Part shown: piece by piece, positions 41,263-49,975 of the stretch
How positions within the stretch are numbered: position 1 is the first letter of the stretch
Layout of the letters: each line of letters begins with the position of its first letter
Assembly (NCBI GenBank): GCA_030018135.1
Contig: JASEGJ010000006.1
Coordinates: 1 to 50,942 of the forward strand
From: Candidatus Hodarchaeaceae archaeon
Lineage (GTDB): Archaea > Hadarchaeota > Hadarchaeia > Hadarchaeales > Hadarchaeaceae
Direction: 5' to 3'
Length of the DNA: 50,942 bases
Notes under the pieces: generated by a model
The model's input: only the letters and a program-made list of their open reading frames with translations
Database searches by the model: none
Told to the model about the DNA's origin: nothing
Translations under genes and position numbers: made by a program

Positions 41263-42522
41263 TTGCCAAGAACTTGCGGATACAAGCACGTATTGCTAAG
41301 AGACGCGAGCGTCCGCCGGTGGTTCGAGAACCTAGGCAGGGGATCCCGGGTGACGGCGGATGTTTACCTGCGGAGGCTGGGGAATTTCTGCAAAGCTCAC
41401 CGCTTGACCCCTTCGGGGCTGGCTTCCATGGAGGAGCGAAAACTCGGGGATTTACTCATGGACTTCGTTAGCCTACAGGAGCACCGCGGCAAGGCTGGAA
41501 GCTACGCAGAGTCGATCCTCAAGGCCATCAAATCTTGGCTATCCTACAACCGCCGAAAGCTGGATGTAAAAATAAAGATCAAGGGGGCTAGGGATACGCC
41601 CTCGTTGAAAGGGGAGAGGATTCCCTCAAAGCACGAGCTAACAAGGATACTCTTCGCGGGGGACAAGAAAACACGGACTGCTTCCGTACTCTTGGCCCAT
41701 GCGGGTTTGCGCATCCAAGCATTGGGAAACTATGACGGTACCGATGGACTCAGGGTTGGGGATCTACCCGAGATGCGTTTGAACCAAGAAGGCGTGAGGT
41801 TTGAACGGATCCCCACGATAGTCCTCATTCGAAGAGAACTGAGCAAGGCGGGGCACAAATACTTCACTTTTCTGAGCGATGAGGGCTGCGGGTATCTGAG
41901 GGATTACTTGGAAGAGCGAATCAGGCGCGGGGAGAGGCTAACCGAAGAGTCGGCAATAATCACGCCGAAAAAGCCGGTGAAGCCCTTCATCCGGACGGCC
42001 AACATCGGCGACGCCATCAGAAAGGCGATTCGACGTGCGGGTTTCTCTTGGAGACCCTATGTGCTGAGAGCATACTTCGCCACCCAGCTCATGCTAGCCG
42101 AGAACGAGGGAAAAGTAATCCGCGATTTCCGCCAGTTCTGGATGGGTCACAAAGGAGACATCGAAGCTCGATACACGACCAACAAAAGCACGCTACCAGA
42201 GTCGGTTGTGGAGGAAATGCGGAGTGCTTATCGAAAGTCACAAGAACATCTAGAAACCACCAAACCGGAAGTTCCGAGCGTGAAGGAAGAGCTTAGGCAC
42301 CAAATTGCATTGATAGCTGGGTTTAAGGCCGAGGAGATCGAGCGCTTGAAGTCAGCTCGAATGAGCGACGAAGAGTTCCAAGCCAAGCTGAGGGAGAAAC
42401 TAACCGGAAACAAACCCTGTCAAAAGATCGTTCCGCTAGAAGAGCTCGAGGACCACTTAGCGCACGGGTGGGAGTTCGTTGCTGCCCTGCCCAACGGGAA
42501 AGCCATCATCAAATCTCTATGA
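41263..42522 (+). CDS. tyrosine recombinase/integrase
   Basis: Site-specific recombinase of about 419 residues. The N-terminal SAM-like domain is RRWFENLGRGSRVTADVYLR; the catalytic set is Arg in AHAGLRIQAL, Arg in RPYVLRAYFATQL (with Tyr where many have His), His in MGHKGDIE and the nucleophile Tyr in ARYTTNKS. A C-terminal extension is present. No ATG fits; TTG 41263 with GGGGA before it is the best start, and TTG 41293 the next. The open frame reaches back into the tRNA, which may hide the original start. Confidence 0.85.
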   Translation: MPRTCGYKHVLLRDASVRRWFENLGRGSRVTADVYLRRLGNFCKAHRLTPSGLASMEERKLGDLLMDFVSLQEHRGKAGSYAESILKAIKSWLSYNRRKLDVKIKIKGARDTPSLKGERIPSKHELTRILFAGDKKTRTASVLLAHAGLRIQALGNYDGTDGLRVGDLPEMRLNQEGVRFERIPTIVLIRRELSKAGHKYFTFLSDEGCGYLRDYLEERIRRGERLTEESAIITPKKPVKPFIRTANIGDAIRKAIRRAGFSWRPYVLRAYFATQLMLAENEGKVIRDFRQFWMGHKGDIEARYTTNKSTLPESVVEEMRSAYRKSQEHLETTKPEVPSVKEELRHQIALIAGFKAEEIERLKSARMSDEEFQAKLREKLTGNKPCQKIVPLEELEDHLAHGWEFVAALPNGKAIIKSL

Positions 42523-43009
42523 AGGGTGCGAATATCGATAAAGGCAAAATCGGCAGGTGCTTCTCGAAGGATCGCATCATACGGGCCACCCGATCAAGGG
42601 ATATGCTGAATTCCGATATCGGAGGGATCCGAATCCCTAGGTCTTCCAGGATTCTTTCCTCGCCATATTTTATTAGGTGGGTTTGGATGGTGAACTCGTC
42701 GCAACCCCACCACCACTCGTTTTCCTTGACTCCGGAAGGAACCAGTCTGTGGCCGCCGATCCGTTTTCCCGAGAGCTTCCTGAGAGCTTCTTTAGCTCCA
42801 TAGTAATCTCTGGCTATCCCCTCCCGTAGCAGGCGGTTCGGCGTGAGCAACGCGGGTCTTTTGGGCTCGTCACCCTTGGGGCCAAATTTTGCAAGAATGC
42901 CCCGCTTAACATTTTCAACGTATTCGTCGCTGGTGTGGGCCTTTCTCAGTTCTGAACGGCTAACCCCTTCTTCTCTAGCCAAATCTTCCAGTGCGAAGTC
43001 TTCAATCAT
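42509..43009 (-). CDS. hypothetical protein with N-terminal helix-turn-helix-like segment
   Basis: The 166-residue protein begins MIEDFALEDLAREEGVSRSE, where LEDLAREEGVSRSELR could be a helix-turn-helix, and continues with SGVKENEWWWGCDEFTIQTHL. It overlaps the 3' end of the integrase gene on the other strand by 14 bases. ATG 43009 was chosen because it suits the shared TATATA promoter at 43040 and leaves a sensible N-terminus; longer frames run to 43105. No family recognised; it may be a control protein of the integrated element. Confidence 0.55.
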   Translation of the reverse strand: MIEDFALEDLAREEGVSRSELRKAHTSDEYVENVKRGILAKFGPKGDEPKRPALLTPNRLLREGIARDYYGAKEALRKLSGKRIGGHRLVPSGVKENEWWWGCDEFTIQTHLIKYGEERILEDLGIRIPPISEFSISLDRVARMMRSFEKHLPILPLSIFAPFIEI

Positions 43010-43039
43010 TTTCCCAATTTTTCTGGGACAATTGAGCGA

Positions 43040-43045
43040 TATATA
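43040..43045. promoter_or_regulatory. shared TATATA element between divergent genes
   Basis: The palindromic TATATA lies 24 bases before the plus-strand ATG at 43065 and about 32 bases before the minus-strand ATG at 43009. Both distances suit a TATA box, so one site may serve both directions. Confidence 0.45.
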
Positions 43046-43064
43046 GACTTCTCGGGGTGGCGAG

Positions 43065-43196
43065 ATGGCTGCAGGCGGCGAGAAGCGCGCGTGGCCTGCA
43101 ACCAAGGTTGAAGAAGGCGAAATGGCAGATGAAGGCCGACCCCCTAACCGTCGTATCGCACACGAACCCGTGGTCTGCCGAGGTAGGCGGCAATGA
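43065..43196 (+). CDS. small element protein 1
   Basis: A 43-residue frame with GGGGTGG before the ATG. It starts MAAGGEKRAWPATKVEEGEM and overlaps the next gene in an ATGA. The protein is charged and probably unstructured. No family known. Position, promoter and overlap support a gene. Confidence 0.45.
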   Translation: MAAGGEKRAWPATKVEEGEMADEGRPPNRRIAHEPVVCRGRRQ

Positions 43197-43354
43197 ATCT
43201 CAAACCCTTGAAAAAATTTGCACTCGAGCGGTTGCCGAAAGAGTCATCGCTGCGCGAAGTTATCCTTGCCGAATCAGACGAGATAACCACTCAAGATTTT
43301 CTCGCGAAGGTTGATGTTTGGCTCAAGCTCGCTGAGTCAGAGTCGAGGAGGTAG
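43193..43354 (+). CDS. small element protein 2
   Basis: A 53-residue frame beginning MNLKPLKKFALERLPKESSL and ending in a charged tail LAKVDVWLKLAESESRR. It starts in the ATGA of the preceding gene with GAGGTAG upstream and ends in TAGTG, which contains the next start. A helical DNA-associated protein is plausible; no family name can be given. Confidence 0.5.
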   Translation: MNLKPLKKFALERLPKESSLREVILAESDEITTQDFLAKVDVWLKLAESESRR

Positions 43355-43541
43355 TGACATACCCGAGCGAACAAAGCGCTGGACTTGTGTCGCCAATTCT
43401 AACGACACCGCTGTTAAACGCCTGCGGTTCAAACAGGATGTGCCAGCCTTATCTCAAAACGTATGGACCATCCAAGAAAGGCGATATGGTCGAGTTTCCA
43501 GCGGGAACACCGAACTTTTTATCAAGGAGAGTGACCAATGA
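43354..43541 (+). pseudogene. small element gene 3, frameshifted in a T run
   Basis: From GTG 43354 the frame reads SAGLVSPILTTPLL, then YGPSKKGDMVEFPAGTPNF. It then overruns the next gene by 86 bases. If one T is added to the TTTTT run near 43518 the frame ends IKESDQ with a stop overlapping the next ATG (ATGA), which matches the way all neighbours are joined. This points to a one-base loss, real or from sequencing. Confidence 0.45.
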
Positions 43542-43896
43542 AGCTCAAGCGCATCGAACATCTATCCTGCCCGTTCTGCGGCACCACCAAGCCCCTGAGA
43601 TCGCTCAAGTCCAAGTTGTTTAAGAGCTTTGACGTCAGGTGGAAGATTTTACTGTGCGCGAGCAGCATACCCGAGAGCCGGGAGGGGGCGGGAAAGGTTT
43701 CACCTTGATCCCGGACGAGCGTCTTTCAATCGTGGAGACGATTAAAAAGCCCGAATATCGCGAATACGCGCGAGGGGTCAAAGGCCGCTTACTTCGGATC
43801 GTGCGCGCATACGTGGACGCGGGATCCATCACGGCGGACGAGCTAATCAGCAGGCCCTGTGAGCTGGCAAAAATTCTGGAGATAAGGCATCGATGA
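43538..43896 (+). pseudogene. small zinc-finger-like element gene 4, frameshifted in a T run
   Basis: The first part (ATG 43538, AAGGAGAG before it) reads MKLKRIEHLSCPFCGTTKPL, SLKSKLFKSFDVRWKI, with one CPFCG knuckle. The frame is lost at a TTTT run near 43648. The adjacent frame continues TVREQHTREPGGGGKGFTLI and ends in RLLRIVRAYVDAGSI, stopping at 43896. Adding one T joins them into a protein of about 119 residues. Function unknown; a zinc-finger DNA-binding or replication accessory role would fit an element. Confidence 0.5.
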
Positions 43897-44084
43897 GCTT
43901 ACCGCTACCCCAAACATTTCCTGGGGTCTTCTCCAACCCGCCTATATCCCTTTGATCATTCTCTACTCTCAAATTGGCCAACCACGCGAACGATCTCCTT
44001 TTTGCCTAGGAGGCTTTATCCCCTACCCCTCCCTCTCTCTTTTACCGTATCCCACTCCGAGCTCGGTCAATGCCTGTCTGACTG

Positions 44085-44116
44085 TCCGGTTGTCCGGTTC
44101 GTCCGAAGTGTCCGGC
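44085..44116 (+). repeat. iteron-like direct repeats of GTCCGG
   Basis: GTCCGG occurs at 44085, 44093 and 44111, and GTCCGA at 44102, spaced 8, 9 and 9 bases. The row ends about 22 bases before the ATG of the HTH protein. Such rows are used as operators or replication origins. Confidence 0.55.
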
Positions 44117-44138
44117 CCTTCAGCTTTGGGTGAAAGGT

Positions 44139-45393
44139 ATGCCAGATGAGGAAAAGATCGAGCACGTTTTTGCTGAAATTAAGGCTGGAAGGCTGTCGTT
44201 TCGGGGCGCCGCCAAGCAACTTGGGATTCCGAAATCAACGCTTCACGATAAGTACGAAAGATGGCTTGTGAGGGAGATTAGAGAACTTGAGTCAAAATTC
44301 CCGAAGAAGCAAAAAAGCAAGAAGATCTTGAAAACAGGATAGCGAACCTTCAAGAAAGACAGGGCCGCATCGAGAAAGAATACGAGGAAAAAAGAAAAGC
44401 AGAGGAGGCCGAACTCGAAAAGATCAGGGGACAGAAAGTGGCGCTAATGGAGGAGGTTCAAAAGCAGTGCCTGACTCTCGAAGAAGCGGTAGAGGCGGCT
44501 AAGAGCTTCAAGGAGACTAGGCAAGCTACGAGCGAACTCCTCAAGCGGAAAGAGGAAGCCGAAAAGCAGCTTTCATCGCTCGTAGAAAGCCGGGAGGCCG
44601 AGAGCCAGAAGGTTGAGCGTCTGATGTCGACGAGGAAGGAGCTGGAAAGACAGACAGCGGCGATGAAGAAAAACTTGACCATTACTTCTCTTTGGAATCT
44701 GTTTACGAAAGAATGCTTCTTCCAGTCCCTTGCAAGAACTGTTCGGCACAGATCTTCGTCGCCCTTCAAGTTCTCAAGGAGGTCTTTGAGAAGTACCTTA
44801 CGTCCTTCATTCCATGGGGGCTCGATCTTCGTTGCTACCGATGCGGCATGACCGCTTGGTACCCCCTGCAAGAGTTGGCGGTGTTTGCAGCAAAACCGAT
44901 TGTTTGGGGGATGGCTGAGTTCTTCGAGCGGTGGATGAAGAAGCCAAAAGACCTGAAGCGAGCGAAGGAAGAATACGATCGTCTGTGCGGAGAGGTGGAG
45001 CTCAAGAGGAGGGAAAATGACGAACTCTCCGCAGAGAAAGAGGGTTTGAAAAACGAGATCGAAGGCAAACGGAAAGTACTCAAAGAGATCGAAGGGAAGA
45101 TGAGAGCTGGAACCGAGGAGCTTTGGAGACTCGAGAGAAAAATAGAAGCCGGGTTGAAAAAGCTGGCGGCGGTCGACCAGGAGATAGAAAAGAAAACAGA
45201 GATGCTGAGGAAGATCGATGGAGAGATCGGGAAAAGAAAAGGCGAACTCACCTCCTTGATTGAGGGGGTGGAAAAGCAGAAGCGTAAACTCATGAGCTTA
45301 ATGCTAGACTATGCTAACATCGAAGCCATGAGGGATGCCCTATTGGAGGCCGACCATGGAAGGAAAAAAGAAGTGCCTGCCGTTCCCGTTTGA
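44139..45393 (+). pseudogene. HTH/coiled-coil/zinc-ribbon protein split by two frameshifts
   Basis: The start (ATG 44139, GGGTGAAAGG before it) gives a Psq-type helix-turn-helix: GRLSFRGAAKQLGIPKSTLH. At a TCAAAA run near 44298 the frame is lost and the neighbouring frame continues as a long coiled coil (KIPEEAKKQEDLENRIANLQ to VERLMSTRKELERQ). At an AAAAA run near 44668 it changes again to a frame with LDHYFSLESVYERM, CKNC and CYRC (a zinc ribbon over about 50 residues) and a second coiled coil to 45393. Together this makes a protein of about 415 residues. The domain order suggests a DNA-binding structural or partition-type protein of the element. Confidence 0.6.
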
Positions 45394-45609
45394 TCTACCT
45401 CTTCGGATCGTCAATTTTGTCGATTCCATAGCAAAAGGTGTAGAGGAGCTAGATAGATCGATTAGGGAATTGGACCGCGAACTCGGAACTACCCGGACCC
45501 TATTTCAAGCAGAATTTCCCAAGAGCCCTTCCAGAGGTTGAGCTCGTCCGAGATATCTTCGGAAACCAGAGAAGTCTTCGAGGAAGTCAGGGCTAAAAAA
45601 GGGGATTTA

Positions 45610-46747
45610 AGTCATCTTACATAGATATTGCTATATATATCCCTCCGTAATCAGTACTAGTGGAGGCTGGCTGAGGGGGTGGGGTGGCAAACCAAAAAGA
45701 GGTAATGTCACCTATGGCCAGACCTGAAGTGTTGAAGTTGGAAGAAAAGAAAATAAAAGCGATAGAGGAATTCGCAGCCGAGACGAAGTCGGTAAGGGAA
45801 TACAAACGGGCGCAAGCGGTGCTTTACAAAGCAAGAGGGATGAGCTTAGAGCAGATAGCTCAGCTCTTGGGTGTAGACTGGAGTACTGCCCAAAGATATC
45901 TAGCCAGGTACAAAAAGTACGGGGTCGCCAGTTTCAAAGATAGACCAAGGCTTGGAAGAAAACCGAAGCTATCAGAAGAGGGCAGGGAAAAACTCCTCAC
46001 GGTTGCCCTGAAGAGCCCGAGGCTCTTCGGCTTCCTGAAAAACAACTGGAGTTTGGGGATGCTCAGGCTCTACCTCAAGAAGGAGACAGGAATAGACATA
46101 AGCGAGGTTCACATCTGGAGGTTGTTGAACAAACACAAAATTGTGTACAAAAGACCCAAGCTCGTAGCCCCCGGAAAAGGCGGAAAGAGGGCGAAAAAGG
46201 TAGGAAACTACAAGAGGGTCGCTAGGGCCCTTTTAAAAAAAGGGTGATGGTGGCCTTCGAGGACGAGACTTGGGTCGAGCTTCTACCAACGCTCTGGAAG
46301 TGCTGGTACCTGCAGGGCAAGCTGCTGGAGGTTGAAACGCCTGGGATAAACGAGCGAGCGAACGTCTTCATAACGCTGGACTTCGTATCGGGAAAACTGA
46401 TCTACAGTGTCCACCGGAGAAGGAGGAGCAGGGAATTCAGGTACCACTTGAGGAAGTTGATGAAACATGCGAAGAGGAGGAGATTCAAGCGGGCCGTTTT
46501 GATGATAGACAATTCGCCCGTGCACCGAAGCGCGGAGAGCAGGAGATTTCTGGAGGAGAACCGTCGGTTCCTGAAGGTGTTTAACCTGCCCAGTTACTCA
46601 CCGAACCTGAATGAAGTTGAGCACATAAACAGACAGCTCAAGCGGGGCGTGTGCGCCAACGTGTACCACAGAAGCATGAAAAATCTGAAGAAGGCTCTGA
46701 GGGGATATCTCAAAAGCTTTGGATGGCAAAATTTAGGTAAGATGACT
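45610..46747 (+). mobile_element. IS630-type insertion sequence with terminal inverted repeats
   Basis: The 1138-bp element is bounded by perfect 11-bp inverted repeats AGTCATCTTAC / GTAAGATGACT (about 19 of 22 bases match if the repeats are extended) and by a TA on each side (45608-45609 and 46748-46749), the usual IS630 target duplication. It carries two overlapping transposase frames. Confidence 0.85.
45684..46247 (+). CDS. IS630-type transposase, N-terminal HTH part
   Basis: The 187-residue frame has the winged-helix/homeodomain-like DNA-binding region: GMSLEQIAQLLGVDWSTAQR, then RYLARYKKYGVASFKDRPRLGRKP in two segments and a second winged-helix region LFGFLKNNWSLGMLRLYL. It ends at LLKKG in TTTTAAAAAAAGGG. 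A -1 slip at this A run would join it to the catalytic frame, as found in other IS630 elements. Start GTG 45684; ATG 45705 is possible. Confidence 0.85.
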   Translation: MANQKEVMSPMARPEVLKLEEKKIKAIEEFAAETKSVREYKRAQAVLYKARGMSLEQIAQLLGVDWSTAQRYLARYKKYGVASFKDRPRLGRKPKLSEEGREKLLTVALKSPRLFGFLKNNWSLGMLRLYLKKETGIDISEVHIWRLLNKHKIVYKRPKLVAPGKGGKRAKKVGNYKRVARALLKKG

Positions 46748-46750
46748 TAA
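46244..46750 (+). CDS. IS630-type transposase, catalytic DDE part
   Basis: The frame encodes the DDE_3 nuclease: Asp in AFEDETWVELLP, Asp in MIDNSPVHRS, and the Glu of SPNLNEVEHINR. It overlaps the first frame by four bases at GTGATGG. The whole catalytic triad is present, so the element may be active if frameshifting happens. The last codons run into the right inverted repeat. Confidence 0.88.
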   Translation: MMVAFEDETWVELLPTLWKCWYLQGKLLEVETPGINERANVFITLDFVSGKLIYSVHRRRRSREFRYHLRKLMKHAKRRRFKRAVLMIDNSPVHRSAESRRFLEENRRFLKVFNLPSYSPNLNEVEHINRQLKRGVCANVYHRSMKNLKKALRGYLKSFGWQNLGKMT

Positions 46751-46791
46751 GCAAGGGCGAAGTTGCAGACCTTCTCGAGAGGCTAGGCTGA

Positions 46792-47396
46792 GGATATGAA
46801 GGTCAAAGGACTTTGTATCGCGGCATGAATACAACACCCAAAAAGTCTTTTAGCTGACCGAGCGCATCGCCGATCTATTTAGAAAAGGCTATGTCGAACT
46901 CGAGTGCGGAAACCCTCAAGTCATCCGCAATCCAACTGGGATTAGATTCCAAACGGTCGATCTGCAGAATATCCCGTCGATGCGATATGCGGGTAACTGC
47001 TGGGGGTTAAGGGCGCCTAGTAAACTCGCTCGGGGCTGCACAACTTTCTGATGTCTGGATTTCAACCGAGGAGGTACCCGTGCTCAGGATGTCGCCTTGA
47101 CCGTCAAGGAATTCTTTAGCCGCAACTACGAGGTTGAAGTTCTGCCAGCGGCAAGCAAATGCATGGGGGCTCCCCTTTTCAAAAGCAGAGGGAGTATGTT
47201 TGTTATTGGCCTGTAGGGTGTTCCTCAGAATTTCTGAGTTGGATAAAATTTTAGCGTCCTGTGTGGTCCCTGAAATCTCCGGCCAAGGTTTGATGACGAG
47301 GCTAACTTCCCGCCTTTTTCCCGCAGACGAAAAGTCTTTGCCGCCAAAAGATAACTCGAGCTATTCCTCACGCCTGAGCCCCGTCGCCCTATTGTT
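46792..47396 (+). other. decayed coding DNA right of the IS630 element
   Basis: Frames here are broken by stops, but coding remains are visible on the plus strand: FVSRHEYNTQKVF, a stop, then LTERIADLFRKGYVELECG and NPTGIRFQTVDL (about 46810-47000), and later QDVALTVKEFFSRNYEVEVL (about 47078-47140). These seem to be the next genes of the same element in advanced decay. No intact gene was found. Confidence 0.4.
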
Positions 47397-48291
47397 CTAT
47401 GGCGAGACCAAGCAAACTCGCATCAGGTCTAGGAGCCTGTCCCTAGCGGGTCCAAGCTCAATTCCAGTGGCTTCAGCGGGTGTTCGATTTATGGCTTGGT
47501 GGGTCTTTATGAAGTTGTGGATCACTCGTCTCAGCTTCAAGGATGCCCCGGCCGAGGCGAAGCCCTTGAAGTGCCTCATAACCTTGTATCGCTGTTTTAT
47601 ATCCTGGTTGTGGCGCTCTATCGGGTTGTTATTGAACTTGAGTCCACACTATCTGCAGGCTATGGGTATGCCGTGCACGAGCCTCGCTATGCGGTAGAAG
47701 TGCCTGTTGAAGGCTGACTTGTATTGTCCGAGCTTGCCGCTCACGAAAGTTATCAGCCTTCGCTCTTTAGGCGGCTTGTGCTTCTCGTGCGCAAAAACCT
47801 CGTGGATCTGCGTTCCTATGCGTTTTTTGAGGGTTTTAAAGAAATCGTCGAACTCCTCCAGCTTCTTTCTCCCGACGAATTTGCAGCCCAGATTGTACTT
47901 GGTTTGGCTGTCGGCCACGTTTATGCTCTAGTGCGTTTTTCCCCACCTTCACTTCGACCTCGTCAAGATGTATTCTTCCTTTGACTTTCGGCTTTGGTAT
48001 TTGTTTACGCTCGAATTTCTCCACCAAATTCGCGTATTTCTTAACCCAGTTCAGGATGCTTCCATCCGCGTGGTACATGTACCCCCCTTATCTTGCCGAG
48101 GGATAATCCCTCAACAAAAAGGTGCAACACTGCGACGATGATTTCCTTAGGGTAGGTCATCCTCTCAAACCCATCGCGCTCGATGAAATAACGCCTGCAG
48201 TCCTTGGACCTGTACCTTGCTTGGTGACATATTTGTTCCTAAGTTTGCCCGCTCTGATCACGAGTTCCGATCCGCAGTGGGGACACTTCAC
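47397..48291 (-). pseudogene. decayed DDE-type transposase with N-terminal zinc finger
   Basis: The minus strand holds a nearly full transposase broken by several single-base shifts. In order: KCPHCGSELVIRAGKLRNKY; DCRRYFIERDGFER and YPKEIIVAVLHLFVEGLSLG; YHADGSILNWVKKYANLVEK; PKVKGRIHLDEVEVKVGK; VADSQTKYNLGCKFVGRKK; FNNNPIERHNQDIKQRYKVM; and the C-terminal FIKTHQAINRTPAEA. This matches IS6/IS240-like DDE transposases. The gene at 50556 belongs to the same family in inverted orientation. It is not functional as read. Confidence 0.75.
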
Positions 48292-48457
48292 GTTCGATCG
48301 CTTTCCGTCCTCCCACCTTTCTCGGGCCAGCCTCCCTCGAAACCTGTTTGGTGCAAGGGGGAGGGCCTTCCCCCGCCCTCCAGCCGCCTCGTAGGTTATG
48401 TTTTTGGAGGTTTCGATTCGCATCCACATGTTTATTCCATAAAACTATCTCCGAGAT

Positions 48458-48808
48458 TTGGGCTTCTTTCGCCAATTGGGGGCTTATTCGAGTTTTTTCA
48501 GCTCTTCAGAAGAACTCTGTTTGTATGCGGGGCTCGTTCCCTCGACGAGGGAGTTGGGAGGTAAGATAAAACGAGTTAGGATAACAAGCGAGAACGTAAC
48601 TCATGCGTTGGGTGTTAGACTTATGCGTTCTGAGTCATCTAAAGTACGATACAAAGCTCACCAACTACTGGAAACGAATAGTAGGGAGAAGGGAAAAAAG
48701 ACAGCCACCACGGCAAACGCAAGGAAGATGTTGAAGGTTATGTATTGGATGCTAAAACGAAAGGAGGTGTGTCACCCAGAAGGTTTGAAGCTCGGCAAAT
48801 ACCGCTGA
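48458..48808 (+). pseudogene. C-terminal fragment of an IS110-family transposase
   Basis: The frame from about 48497 encodes FSSSEELCLYAGLVPSTREL, GGKIKRVRITSENVTHAL, ARKMLKVMYWMLKRKE and PEGLKLGKYR, typical of the transposase_20 domain of IS110. The RuvC-like N-terminal half is absent. The upstream neighbour is the decayed DDE copy, which may have removed the rest. Confidence 0.65.
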
Positions 48809-49197
48809 CGGGGGAGGGGAGACCTCGTACGAGGAGCCGCGGTACGACCGCGTGGAACGAGATTGAGGCACCCCTAGGCTAAAAACCAAAGTGCGGTCTC
48901 GACCGCGTAAAGGAGTTTGCCGTTGCGCTCCAACGAAAAAAAGGAAAAAGTGATCAAAAAAACTTGAGAAAATACTTAAGCGGCTTCGGAGAATCTGTCA
49001 AAGGAGCTCCTCGCGGCGCCAAGCCGTGCGCAGGTGTTTGAAAAGGACTTCGAATTCCCGCGGTCTTATCCGCGTCAAACCCTTGAGCCTATTCACGGTG
49101 ACCGTCGAGCCATCGGTGTTATCACTCCCGGCTAAAAATGTGGCGTGCTGGAAAATTAATAAACTGGTGCTCATTGTTTGTTCCGGAAGATGATCGC
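48809..49197. other. intergenic stretch before cas6
   Basis: About 390 bases without a gene. It contains a CCTCGTACGAGG palindrome (48829-48840) and an AT-rich segment (about 48941-48980) with CTTGAGAAAATACTTAAG, which may act as a promoter. No repeats spaced like a CRISPR array are present. Confidence 0.45.
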
Positions 49198-49965
49198 ATG
49201 CGTCTTCTACTAAAGCTCCGGGCGCTGAAGGATCAAGCGTACGACTTGAAATACCACCACAAGCTTCAGGGGTTCATCTACGATTTGCTCGATGGGACGC
49301 CGTACGAAAAGCTACACAACCGCAAGGGGTACAAATTCTTCTGCTTCTCAAACATCTTCCCACCCGAAGGGATGCGAACAGGAGTTATCCGAAACCTGTT
49401 GATCTCTTCCCCCGATCTCGGGTTGATCGAGGTGTTAAATCGAAAAATCGCCGAGACCATGGAGGGAGAGAAACCGGTGAACGTCGGCGAAATGTCTTTC
49501 AAGCTCGAAGAGGCCCGTTTGCTCAAACCAAGACTCGAACGAAATTGCATGTTGATCACTGGAACCCCCATTGTGATCAGAATACCCAAGGAGGACTACG
49601 AAAAATACGGGATCAAACCTCCAAAGGATTACGACTACGTTTACTGGAGGAAGCGATATTCATTTGAGGCTTTCATCAAACAACTGGAGGATAACCTGTT
49701 CAAGAAGTATAACGAGTTTTATGGGGGGTCTTTGGAGAAGTTTCCACTGTTCGAGCAGTTCATGTTCAAGAAGCAGGTCTGCAATCACGTTGTGCTCGGA
49801 GGGAACGAGGTCAAGGTTTTTGGTTCCGTTTGGGAGTTCGCGTTTAGTTATTTAAATGAGGAGCGAAAAAAATTACTACAGTTCGGGCTGGACTGCGGGC
49901 TTGGAGAGCTGAACTCCATGGGGTTTGGGTTCATTAATGTTGAAATACCAAAGGCGCCTAAATGA
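49198..49965 (+). CDS. cas6: CRISPR-associated endoribonuclease Cas6
   Basis: Cas6 cuts precursor CRISPR RNA in the repeat. The 255-residue protein has the RAMP double-ferredoxin layout: KYHHKLQGFIYDLL at the start, FCFSNIFPPEG, LITGTPIVIRIPKEDY in the middle, FEQFMFKKQVCNHVV, and the C-terminal glycine-rich loop LDCGLGELNSMGFGFINV. ATG 49198 is preferred over 49138 because homology starts there. No other cas gene and no array lies in the window, so it may be an orphan or serve an array elsewhere. It is preceded by transposase remnants. Confidence 0.88.
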   Translation: MRLLLKLRALKDQAYDLKYHHKLQGFIYDLLDGTPYEKLHNRKGYKFFCFSNIFPPEGMRTGVIRNLLISSPDLGLIEVLNRKIAETMEGEKPVNVGEMSFKLEEARLLKPRLERNCMLITGTPIVIRIPKEDYEKYGIKPPKDYDYVYWRKRYSFEAFIKQLEDNLFKKYNEFYGGSLEKFPLFEQFMFKKQVCNHVVLGGNEVKVFGSVWEFAFSYLNEERKKLLQFGLDCGLGELNSMGFGFINVEIPKAPK

Positions 49966-49975
49966 TGGTAATTAC

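Larger units (their letters stand above)
45356..46791 (+). pseudogene. small element gene interrupted by IS630-type insertion
   Basis: ATG 45356 opens a frame for EGKKKCLPFPFDLPLRIVNF and VEELDRSIRELDRELG, which ends at 45541. The next frame carries SSSEISSETREVFEEVRAKK up to the insertion at 45610. When the insertion and one TA are removed the frame goes on across the junction with GDLSKGEVADLLERLG and stops at 46791. A further one-base shift near 45535 would unite the two parts. The gene overlaps the preceding one, so it belonged to the same operon. Confidence 0.6.

Noticed and set aside
48809-49197. CRISPR array next to cas6
   Set aside because: No direct repeats of 24-37 bases with regular spacing were found here or elsewhere in the window.
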